Positions 8,416 to 16,207 of a stretch of DNA of 64,000 bases are shown piece after piece. The notes below the pieces were generated by a model. That model did not search any database and had not been told where the DNA came from. It was given only the letters and a program-made list of their open reading frames with translations. Location: assembly GCF_013201725.1 (NCBI RefSeq), contig NZ_CP053835.1, forward strand, positions 310,001 to 374,000, written 5' to 3'. Source of the stretch: Arcobacter defluvii. Lineage in GTDB: Bacteria > Campylobacterota > Campylobacteria > Campylobacterales > Arcobacteraceae. The first letter of the stretch is position 1. Every line of letters starts with the position of its first letter. The position numbers and the translations under genes were made by a program.

Positions 8416-9159
8416 ATGAAAATATTTGAACTAAAATGCGAAGCATACTTAAAAAATTTTATTGAATTAAAAGAGAGCTTTGATGTATTGTCAAAATATA
8501 TAAATTTTACGATATATCAAAGTAAAAGATTAGATCTTGAGAATAAAGATAAATCAATAAATAACTATTGTTTTAGTAATTTTTATCCAACAGAAAGTGA
8601 TAGAATTTATAAAAAAGACAAAATATATAAATTTGTAATTAGAAGTATTGATAGAGAATTGATTAATGAATTAGAGATTTTACTTTGTAAAAATACAAAT
8701 AATATCTTTCTTAAAGTTTTAAATGTACAAAAAAAAGTAATTGATCAATTTTTTATTCATGAATTATATAGTGCAACACCAGTTATCGTTTCTGATAAAA
8801 GAGATGAAAAGGGAAAACAACTTTTCTGGTCTTTACATTATAATGGAGATATATTGTCTTTACAAAAAAGACTTCATAATAATTTGGAAAAAAAATTAAA
8901 ACAGTTTTATCAAGAAGATGTGAGTGAATCAACAAGTTTTATTCAAGAGATTGAATTAAAAAATCAAAAACCTCAATCTATTTATTTTAAAACTACAAAA
9001 GATAAAAAAGAGAAGATTGTAAGATTAATTGGTAATAAATTAAGAATTGTACCAAATAAAGATGTAATATCTCAAAAATTAGCTTTTTTATCTTTAGCAG
9101 TTGGTTTAGGTGAAAAAAGTAGTTTAGGTGGTGGATTTTGTTTGAGTAGAGGAATTTAA
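8416..9159 (+). CDS. Cas6-like CRISPR RNA endoribonuclease (RAMP), solitary
   Basis: Cas6 cleaves CRISPR transcripts into guide RNAs. The C-terminus carries the RAMP glycine-rich loop, GLGEKSSLGGGF, matching G-h-G-x5-G-h-G, and the middle has YCFSNFYP and YKFVIRSID, typical of the first ferredoxin-like fold. The 247-residue length fits Cas6. No histidine occurs before about residue 114, so the catalytic His usually found near residues 30-50 is absent. There is no other cas gene or CRISPR array in the window. It has its own promoter and follows the lipid operon by 88 bases. It may process an array elsewhere or have been co-opted. Confidence 0.75.
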   Translation: MKIFELKCEAYLKNFIELKESFDVLSKYINFTIYQSKRLDLENKDKSINNYCFSNFYPTESDRIYKKDKIYKFVIRSIDRELINELEILLCKNTNNIFLKVLNVQKKVIDQFFIHELYSATPVIVSDKRDEKGKQLFWSLHYNGDILSLQKRLHNNLEKKLKQFYQEDVSESTSFIQEIELKNQKPQSIYFKTTKDKKEKIVRLIGNKLRIVPNKDVISQKLAFLSLAVGLGEKSSLGGGFCLSRGI

Positions 9160-9169
9160 TAAAACAGAA

Positions 9170-11710
9170 TTATTCTGTTTTATCGCCTTTACATATTAAA
9201 TCTATAATTTCATCTTGATTTGAACAGAAATTCCCATTTTTTTCAATTAAAATTAAATCTTTTGCATAACCTTTTAGAGTATGAAGTTTAGCACTTTCAA
9301 TTTCAACATTAAAATCATCAAAGATTTTAGCTATATATGCAAATAAACCTTTTTGGTCTTTTGCAACTATATGCATAGATGCTAGATAAATAGTATGATT
9401 ACAATCTATTTTTACATTTTCTTTTTTTATAATTGGAGTAATTAAATTTGTTGTTTTATTCATATCAAAAGAGTCTTTGATAATCTCTTCAATAAAATAA
9501 ATGTCTTCATTATCAACTTTTTCAGAAAAAGAGATCTCAAAAGCTTTTTTATTATCATAAAGTTTAAAAATATTCATCGATGCAATATTTAAAAACTCTA
9601 ATTTACCTAGTAAATATCCAAGATTAAGTGGAGATTTTCTGATAATTCTAATAGTAAGTTGTGCTTCATTTGTTATTTTATAAATATAGCTATCTACATC
9701 TTTTGCTTTTATTGCAATATCTAAAATATCTTCAGCTTTTAATCTTAAGAAGATTTGATTTGAAGCTATGTACATTATTTTCTTTTGTAAAATAGTTGGA
9801 AGTTCTTTATATCTTGGCAAATTTTTTATTGCATTTTGTTTTACGATTCTTCTTTTACTTTCATTTAAAAATTCTTCATCTTCAAATGCTGGTAATGATT
9901 GATAATATAACTGTTTTAATAAAGATGCTGTTGAACTATTGAAAATATTTTTCCCAACAGCTGAAATATCACAATAAGTAATTACGTACAACATTTTTAA
10001 TGCATCTTTTGTTTTAATCAATCCAGTAAAGTTTAAAATAGTTTTTTCAGAATATATATCTTCATGAGTTGCCATATAAGACATCATATTATGATATCTA
10101 ACTAATCTTGAACCTAATTTTATAAATTCATCATCAAAATCAAAAGATTTCATCATACTTTTAAATAATTTTTCTCCAACAATATGATGATCTTCTTTTC
10201 TTCCTTTTCCAATATCATGTAAGAAAGCAACCAATCTTACTATTATTTTTTGTTCATTTGTAAGTTCATCAAATATAGATTTAATAAAATCATTTTCTAT
10301 ATATTGAGCAAATTTTAGAGTTTTAATAGAATGAATATCAACAGGATGCGCATGATAACCGTCAAATTGTGGTAAATCAATCATCGTTTTTGTACTAGGT
10401 AGAACAGCTCTGAATAATCCAGCATTATAAATAAGTTTTATTATAGGATATAAATTTGTTTTACATAAAAGAGCTTTAACAGTTTTTTTTAACTCTTTTG
10501 TTTGAACCTTTGGAAGTTTCGCTTTACTTAAATAGTAAATATATGACCTATCAAATTTTTCTACATTTGCTGGTAATTCAATAAGTTCTTTAAGCATATA
10601 ATTTAAAGATTGAGATTTTGCACTAAATGAACAATAAAGTTCATTGTCAATTATATAAAGATTTTTTTTATATCTTTGAGTTTTTAGTTTTGCTATATTT
10701 GATGCTTCAAAAAAAGCAACTCTTGTAAATTTTTTTACCATTGTTGCTGTGAAACTATGAATTATATGTAAACAAGAGATGATTTTTGACATACAAAGTC
10801 TATCTTTTGTATATCTTGATGTATTTTTAAATCCGAGTTTAGAACTTAAATCAGGTAATATATCAAAAGTTACTTGGTCTAATTTTTTTCTAGCAATATT
10901 ATGTAAAGCATTTCTAACTTGAAAAATAAATTCTAAAGCTTGTCTATATTTTTTATATTCATCTTCTGTGAATTGAGTTCCAATTAAATCTTTTGTATTA
11001 GTAACTCCATATAAAATATTAGCCATCCAATACATCATATTTGCTTCTCTTATTCCACCATATCCATCTTTGATATTTGGTTCCATCTTTAGTGGATATT
11101 TTAGTAATCTTTGTTTATGTTCTTCAAGTTTGTCTAAAATGAACTCTTTTTGATTTGTTTTTCTAATGATTTTTAGAACATTTTCATAACTAAACCATAA
11201 AATCTTTGAACCATAAATCATCCTTGATTCTAAAATAGAACTTTTTATTGTTATATCTTCTTTTACTGCTTCTTTTATCTCTTTTAATTCATGAACTCTT
11301 GAACCGAGTTTTAATCCGCAATCCCAAGCTAAAGTTATAAATTCTTCCATAATATCTTTAAGATTATAGCCTTTGATATTTTCATATAAAATCATAATAT
11401 CAATATCAGAGTAAATACATAATTGTTCTCTTCCATAAGAACCAAGGGCAATTAAAGAAATTGGAATTGATGTACTCATTGGTTGATGAGAACCAAAGTT
11501 TTTTCTTAAGATATATTTGTATAAAAGGATTAAAAATTTATCTGTATGTTTTGTGTGTTTTATGAAAAAATCTTTTCCACCCGTTGTTTCAACTGTTGTA
11601 TCAATTGATTCTAAATAGTTTTTATAATATGTCTTAAAAACTTTTGAGATTTGAAAATCTGTAGCATTATTTGAAATTAACTCTTCAATTTGTAAATTAA
11701 GCTCTGTCAT
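9170..11710 (-). CDS. glnD: Bifunctional PII uridylyltransferase / uridylyl-removing enzyme
   Basis: GlnD senses glutamine and adds or removes UMP on Tyr51 of PII proteins. The nucleotidyltransferase motif LGSYGREQLCIYSDIDIMI lies near residues 85-105, the HD hydrolase motif HDIGKG starts at H498, and two C-terminal ACT-like regions follow (the last ASMHIVAKDQKGLFAYIAKI). The 846 residues are close to the usual 850-900. The start ATG overlaps the upstream regulator stop by four bases, so the two are co-translated. Both PII proteins in this window keep Tyr51, its target. Operon expression is probably under the palindrome at 12552-12568. Confidence 0.96.
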   Translation of the reverse strand: MTELNLQIEELISNNATDFQISKVFKTYYKNYLESIDTTVETTGGKDFFIKHTKHTDKFLILLYKYILRKNFGSHQPMSTSIPISLIALGSYGREQLCIYSDIDIMILYENIKGYNLKDIMEEFITLAWDCGLKLGSRVHELKEIKEAVKEDITIKSSILESRMIYGSKILWFSYENVLKIIRKTNQKEFILDKLEEHKQRLLKYPLKMEPNIKDGYGGIREANMMYWMANILYGVTNTKDLIGTQFTEDEYKKYRQALEFIFQVRNALHNIARKKLDQVTFDILPDLSSKLGFKNTSRYTKDRLCMSKIISCLHIIHSFTATMVKKFTRVAFFEASNIAKLKTQRYKKNLYIIDNELYCSFSAKSQSLNYMLKELIELPANVEKFDRSYIYYLSKAKLPKVQTKELKKTVKALLCKTNLYPIIKLIYNAGLFRAVLPSTKTMIDLPQFDGYHAHPVDIHSIKTLKFAQYIENDFIKSIFDELTNEQKIIVRLVAFLHDIGKGRKEDHHIVGEKLFKSMMKSFDFDDEFIKLGSRLVRYHNMMSYMATHEDIYSEKTILNFTGLIKTKDALKMLYVITYCDISAVGKNIFNSSTASLLKQLYYQSLPAFEDEEFLNESKRRIVKQNAIKNLPRYKELPTILQKKIMYIASNQIFLRLKAEDILDIAIKAKDVDSYIYKITNEAQLTIRIIRKSPLNLGYLLGKLEFLNIASMNIFKLYDNKKAFEISFSEKVDNEDIYFIEEIIKDSFDMNKTTNLITPIIKKENVKIDCNHTIYLASMHIVAKDQKGLFAYIAKIFDDFNVEIESAKLHTLKGYAKDLILIEKNGNFCSNQDEIIDLICKGDKTE

Positions 11711-12459
11711 AATAAATCTTTATAAATTTCCAATTTTTTTCTTAAAGTAATTCTATTTAATCCCAAGTGTTTTGCCACTTGAACTTGTGATTTATATTTT
11801 TTTGTTGCAGCTTTAAGTAAAGGAACTTCAAAAATATATGATAAATCTTTATAAGAATTTTCTCCGTATAGATTTTCACTTATATATTTTTCTAAAAACA
11901 TTAAAATCTCATGCTCACCAATTGTTTCAAAAAGATATGAAAAATAGATAGATTTTCTTAAACTATGAGTATTGTTTGAAATATTAATAATAAGTTTAGA
12001 TTGTGGAATTAAAGGCATATCTAAAATAGAACTTGCCTCTTGTGAGAATTTATTTACTAAAGCTTTTGTATCTTCTTCTCTTTTTGCTAAAATAGGAATT
12101 TCTAAGTTAATCGAAAAAATATCTTTTAATTTTTGATTTAAATTCTCAGTTGGCGATATAGCAATAATTCTAATTGCATTTTCTTCAATCCATTTTAAAA
12201 ATAAATCAATATTTGTAATTTCATTTATTTTATCTATAATTATTGCATCATTTTGCAAAGTTAAAACATCATCTGCAATATCTTTTTGTAAATTTTTTGC
12301 TTCATAAACTTCTGATTGGGGTAAAATATATTTAGCTAAAGATTTTTTTCCTACACCACTTTCTCCTAAGATTAAAGCATTTACTTCTACTGCTTGTAAA
12401 AGTTTTGCTGAATTTAAAATCTCTTTGGAAATACTATCTTTTGCTATATATTCTTGCAT
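11707..12459 (-). CDS. Truncated NtrC-like regulator: AAA domain without GAFTGA plus Fis HTH
   Basis: The protein begins directly with a sigma-54-activator-type ATPase region: Walker A GESGVGKKSLAK at about 33-44 and a Walker B-like DAIIIDKI. It ends in a clear Fis-family helix-turn-helix, SQVQVAKHLGLNRITLRKK (about 222-240). There is no receiver domain and no GAFTGA loop, and the 250 residues are far short of a normal activator (~450). It therefore probably binds DNA and acts through ordinary sigma-70 promoters. It is coupled to glnD by a four-base overlap. It is the natural candidate to bind the TGTATA-N5-TATACA sites. Its effector is unknown. Confidence 0.8.
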   Translation of the reverse strand: MQEYIAKDSISKEILNSAKLLQAVEVNALILGESGVGKKSLAKYILPQSEVYEAKNLQKDIADDVLTLQNDAIIIDKINEITNIDLFLKWIEENAIRIIAISPTENLNQKLKDIFSINLEIPILAKREEDTKALVNKFSQEASSILDMPLIPQSKLIINISNNTHSLRKSIYFSYLFETIGEHEILMFLEKYISENLYGENSYKDLSYIFEVPLLKAATKKYKSQVQVAKHLGLNRITLRKKLEIYKDLL

Positions 12460-12515
12460 ATTATATTACCTCTTTTAACTCTAAAAATTTGTAGATGATT
12501 TACCATTTATAAAAT

Positions 12516-12568
12516 ATTATACTGTATAAAAATGAAAAAAAAGTAAAAAAATGTATAAAAAATAAACA
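12516..12568 (-). promoter_or_regulatory. Promoter of the regulator-glnD operon with near-palindrome
   Basis: Reading leftward, TGTATA-AAAAA-TAAACA (12552-12568; one mismatch from TGTATA-N5-TATACA) has its centre 39 bases before a perfect TATAAT on the minus strand (12521 down to 12516). The start codon follows 57 bases later. The amt promoters have the same element 40 bases from their -10. A further TGTATA half-site occurs at 12523. Confidence 0.55.
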
Positions 12569-12654
12569 ATTGTAATGATAATTTAAACAAATTATTATTT
12601 AATAAAGAATATGTAATACTCTAAATAATATAATAATAAATAAAAAGGTTCTAT

Positions 12655-14412
12655 TTGAAGAAGAAAAGTAAATATATTTTAATAAATTTTTTTGTATTGA
12701 TTTTTCTTTGTTTTATTACAGCTTTTGGTGGAATAGAATTTATACTTAAAAAAGAAAAAGAACTCTTAGAAGAAAAATATAATAGTTTAACAATTAATAT
12801 AAAAGATAAAATTAATTCTTTAATTCTTTCAAAAAAGAATGCAACTTTAGCTATAACTCTTACTTTATCTGAAAATGAAAATATTAAAAAAATTATTCTA
12901 AATAAAAAAGAAACTAATTTTTATGATTTAAATAATTTAAGTAAAAAATTAAAAGATTATACAGATTTTAAAAATGTTTGGTTTCAAATTATCAATAAAG
13001 ATGGAATTTCTGTTTATAGAAGTTGGACAGAAAATAAGAATGATGAAATAAAATTATATAGATTAGATTTGCAAAAAATATTGGAAGAACCAAAAATAAA
13101 AAATACAATAAGTGTTGGAATTTATGATATGACATTTAAATCAATTGTTCCTATTTATAAAAATAACGATTTTATTGGAACATTAGAAGGAATAACACAT
13201 TTTAATTCTATAACAAAAGATTTAAAGGATATTGATAAAGTAGAACCAATAATTTTAGTTGATAAACTTTTTACAGAACAATTAAAACAAAATAGTTTTA
13301 GTAAAATATTTTTTAAAGATTATTATATTCCAAATGTTGATGTTTCAAAAGAATTACTAACTTATTTGGAAAATGAAGATATAAAAAAATTTTTGGAAAT
13401 AAATAATTATGTAATAAAAGATGGAAAAATAATTACAACTTTCAAAATTTATCAAGACGATATAAAATTAGCAGATATTTTAATATTTAAAGATTTGAAT
13501 TTAATTGATATATCAGAAATAACAAAATTTAAACAACATGCTTTTTTATATTTGATTTTATTTTTGATTCTTCTATGTTTGACAGTTTTGATTATAAGTT
13601 ATTATATTTATTCTAAAAGGCTAAAAGAGTTAAATGAATATTTACAACAAACAGTTAACAATGAAATAATAAAAAATGATGAAAAAAACAAACTTTTATT
13701 TCAACAAAATAAAATGGCAGCAATGGGTGAAATGATAGAAAATATTGCCCATCAATGGAGACAACCTCTTTCTATTATAACAACTTCTGCTTCTTCAATA
13801 AAGCTAAAAAAAGAGTATGGAATTTTAGAAGAAAAAGAGTGTGAAGAATCTCTTAATTATATAATTGATACAGCAAATTATTTATCAAATACAATAGATG
13901 ATTTCAGATATTATTTTTCACCTGAAAGAAGTGAGAATTTATTTAAAAGTAAAGATTTGATAGATAAAGCACTAAATATTGTAAAAATTTCATTTAATAC
14001 TAATGAAATAAAGATTATAAAAGAGATAGAAGATTGTGAAGTTTTAACTTTTGAAAATGAGTTATTACAAGTGATAATAAATATATTAAACAATGCAGAA
14101 GATGAATTAATAAAAAAAGATAAGAATTTTGAAAAATATATATTTATAAAATTATTTAAAGAAAAGAATAATTTGAAAATTTCTATAAAAGATAATGCAA
14201 ATGGAATAAATGAAGAGATAATAGATAGAATTTTTGAACCATATTTTACAACAAAACATAAAAGTAAAGGTACTGGAATAGGACTTTATATGTGTGAAGA
14301 AATAATCAAAAAGCATATGAAGGGGACTATTAGTGTTTCAAATGAAAGATATATTTATAATAACAAAGAGTATATTGGTGCAATGTTTGAAATAAATATT
14401 CCTCTATCATAA
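12655..14412 (+). CDS. Membrane sensor histidine kinase
   Basis: The gene starts at TTG behind AAAAAGG; TATAAT at 12629-12634 is the likely -10. The 585-residue protein has a transmembrane helix at ~8-28, an extracytoplasmic sensor of ~265 residues of Cache type, and a second helix at ~295-318. A short coiled coil leads to the kinase core, with H-box NIAHQWRQPLS (His366), N-box LNNAEDEL, G1 DNANGI and G2 GTGIGLYMCEEI. It lacks a receiver domain and no response regulator gene is adjacent. It is followed after 16 bases by the DUF815 ATPase. The signal sensed is unknown. Confidence 0.93.
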   Translation: MKKKSKYILINFFVLIFLCFITAFGGIEFILKKEKELLEEKYNSLTINIKDKINSLILSKKNATLAITLTLSENENIKKIILNKKETNFYDLNNLSKKLKDYTDFKNVWFQIINKDGISVYRSWTENKNDEIKLYRLDLQKILEEPKIKNTISVGIYDMTFKSIVPIYKNNDFIGTLEGITHFNSITKDLKDIDKVEPIILVDKLFTEQLKQNSFSKIFFKDYYIPNVDVSKELLTYLENEDIKKFLEINNYVIKDGKIITTFKIYQDDIKLADILIFKDLNLIDISEITKFKQHAFLYLILFLILLCLTVLIISYYIYSKRLKELNEYLQQTVNNEIIKNDEKNKLLFQQNKMAAMGEMIENIAHQWRQPLSIITTSASSIKLKKEYGILEEKECEESLNYIIDTANYLSNTIDDFRYYFSPERSENLFKSKDLIDKALNIVKISFNTNEIKIIKEIEDCEVLTFENELLQVIINILNNAEDELIKKDKNFEKYIFIKLFKEKNNLKISIKDNANGINEEIIDRIFEPYFTTKHKSKGTGIGLYMCEEIIKKHMKGTISVSNERYIYNNKEYIGAMFEINIPLS

Positions 14413-14428
14413 TTTAAAGGAGTTACAA

Positions 14429-15196
14429 ATGAAATGGAAAAAGAATTATGCAGCAATATATAGAGCTAAAAAAGAGTTATTAAAACCTGTAAAACATCTT
14501 GATAAAATAAAATTAGATGAGTTAGTGGGAATAGATACTCAAAAAGATGCAATTATTGAAAATACAAAAAGATTTCTAAAAGGATTGCCCTCAAATAATG
14601 TTTTACTTTGGGGAGCAAGAGGAACAGGAAAATCATCATTAATTAAAGCAATTTTAAACAAGTTTAAAAAAGATGGCTTACGACTTATTGAAATTGATAG
14701 AGATGATTTGGATGACTTGATTGAAATATCAGATTTGATAAGAGAAAAACCATATAAATTTATAATTTTTTGTGATGATTTATCTTTTGAAGAGGGCGAA
14801 AAAGGATATAAAGGTTTAAAAAGAATTTTAGAAGGTTCTATTGAAGCTCCAGCTTCAAACATAAAAATATATGCAACATCAAATAGAAGACATTTAATAA
14901 CAGAATATCAAAAAGATAATGAAGGTACAAAAATTGGAAATAATGGTGAAATTCATTATTCAGATAGTGTTGAAGAAAAAATTTCATTAAGTGATAGATT
15001 TGGATTATGGTTATCTTTTTATCATGGAACGCAAGATGATTATTTAAAAGTTGTAGATTTTTATTTTAAAGATTGTGAGATAGATAAAGAAGAACTATAT
15101 AAAGAAGCATTAAGATTTGCTCAATTAAGAGCAAGTAAAAGTGCAAGAACTGCAAAACAGTTTTATAACACTTATTTTAATAAAGAGATGAAATAA
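14429..15196 (+). CDS. DUF815-family AAA+ ATPase
   Basis: This 255-residue protein has a Walker A motif LLWGARGTGKSSLI (about 58-71), a Walker B-type FIIFCDDLSFE and a sensor-1 region IKIYATSNRRHL, then the C-terminal SDRFGLWLSF typical of DUF815. These are cytosolic AAA+ ATPases of unknown substrate. It lies 16 bases downstream of the histidine kinase with an AAAGGAG ribosome site and ends in a strong hairpin. Co-transcription with the kinase is likely but a shared function is not shown. Confidence 0.85.
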   Translation: MKWKKNYAAIYRAKKELLKPVKHLDKIKLDELVGIDTQKDAIIENTKRFLKGLPSNNVLLWGARGTGKSSLIKAILNKFKKDGLRLIEIDRDDLDDLIEISDLIREKPYKFIIFCDDLSFEEGEKGYKGLKRILEGSIEAPASNIKIYATSNRRHLITEYQKDNEGTKIGNNGEIHYSDSVEEKISLSDRFGLWLSFYHGTQDDYLKVVDFYFKDCEIDKEELYKEALRFAQLRASKSARTAKQFYNTYFNKEMK

Positions 15197-15204
15197 TTTT
15201 AAAG

Positions 15205-15240
15205 TTAAGAAATTTATTTAAAAATAAATTTCTTAATTTT
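15205..15240. terminator. Bidirectional hairpin terminator
   Basis: The arms 15205-15219 and 15222-15236 are perfectly complementary over 15 bases, very A/T-rich, with TTTT following on the plus strand. It lies between the convergent DUF815 ATPase and PDC-sensor genes and overlaps the stop codon of the latter. Confidence 0.7.
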
Positions 15241-16117
15241 GTGAATCAGAAGATTGTTTATATTTTTTTGATGAAAAATATATAAATACAGTTAAAGAGA
15301 TAAGAATTAAAGCAATTCCTGCAATTAAATAAAAAGCATTAATCATCTTATCATAATCATTAATCGCAATTTTAAATACGACAATTAAAGCTTCAATAGA
15401 TAAAGCAATAATAATCGTAGTTAAAAATTTTGTTAATAATTTTGTTTCAACTCTTGAATTTTTTGAATATGATTTAAAAAATACTTCTTGTTCTAAAATA
15501 GTTTTAGCTAAATCAAAAATAGCTATACTTAAAGTTAACGCAATTATAGGTTTAAATATCATTTCTAATGCAATATCATGTTTAGAAAAAATATAAAGAA
15601 TAAAATCGTATAAAGAAAATAAAATTGTTGCAAGAGCTAAAATCATCATTGAAAATCCTGCAAGTATATAGAAACCTTTAGTAACACTATGAAAAGGTTT
15701 ATTTAATTCAATTAGATTTAATTTTTGTAATAATACATCAATTTGAAAATCTAAAAAAAAGATTTCATCTCCTTCTTTTATTGTAACCGTTACACAAGTA
15801 CTTTTTGTTGCACTACTTATATATGGTTTTGAAAAAGCCATATTTGATTCTTTAAAATGTAATTTAGAAATTAGATGTGAACGGTCTTTATTTTTTGCAC
15901 TTTCATCGACTTTATATCGATAAAAATTATTTGAAGTTTGGATTTTTGTCTCTTTATCTATAATATAAACAAGTTCAAGAGAAGGAAATATTTTATAAAG
16001 TTGTTTAAAATCATTTTTTTTGTGGATTGATAGATTTCCAATATTTTTTAAACTCTCTTGCAAAAAATATTCTATATCTTCTTGATGTTGCGTATAAGTT
16101 TCAAAAAATTCTTTCAT
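15233..16117 (-). CDS. PDC-sensor domain membrane protein
   Basis: Residues ~1-145 resemble a PDC/Cache ligand-binding fold: FPSLELVYIIDKETKIQTS, RSHLISKLHF and AFSKPYISSATKSTCVTVTI. About four transmembrane helices follow (~150-175, ~188-205, ~228-248, ~257-280). No kinase, HAMP, GGDEF or methyl-accepting domain is present. No signal peptide or helix precedes the sensor, so as read it would face the cytoplasm, unlike usual Cache proteins. The 294-residue protein stands alone on the minus strand with its own promoter region. The function is unknown. Confidence 0.7.
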   Translation of the reverse strand: MKEFFETYTQHQEDIEYFLQESLKNIGNLSIHKKNDFKQLYKIFPSLELVYIIDKETKIQTSNNFYRYKVDESAKNKDRSHLISKLHFKESNMAFSKPYISSATKSTCVTVTIKEGDEIFFLDFQIDVLLQKLNLIELNKPFHSVTKGFYILAGFSMMILALATILFSLYDFILYIFSKHDIALEMIFKPIIALTLSIAIFDLAKTILEQEVFFKSYSKNSRVETKLLTKFLTTIIIALSIEALIVVFKIAINDYDKMINAFYLIAGIALILISLTVFIYFSSKKYKQSSDSQN

Positions 16118-16158
16118 AGTAATCCTGTATATTTTTTATTATATTATATAAAAGAATT

Positions 16159-16199
16159 TGATTAGTAAGTTAAAAACCATTGTATACTAACTAATCAGA
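16159..16199 (-). terminator. Hairpin downstream of the ankyrin gene
   Basis: TGATTAGT (16159-16166) pairs with ACTAATCA (about 16191-16198), with one mismatch and two further pairs inside and a loop of about 17 bases. It lies just after the ankyrin gene stop and is followed on the minus strand by a T-containing stretch. It is a plausible but not strong terminator. Confidence 0.4.
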
Positions 16200-16207
16200 T
16201 GTTGATT

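Noticed and set aside
8328-9169. CRISPR array near the cas6-like gene
   Set aside because: No regularly spaced repeats of 25-40 bases were seen on either side. The 11-bp tandem repeat is promoter-sized and has no spacers.
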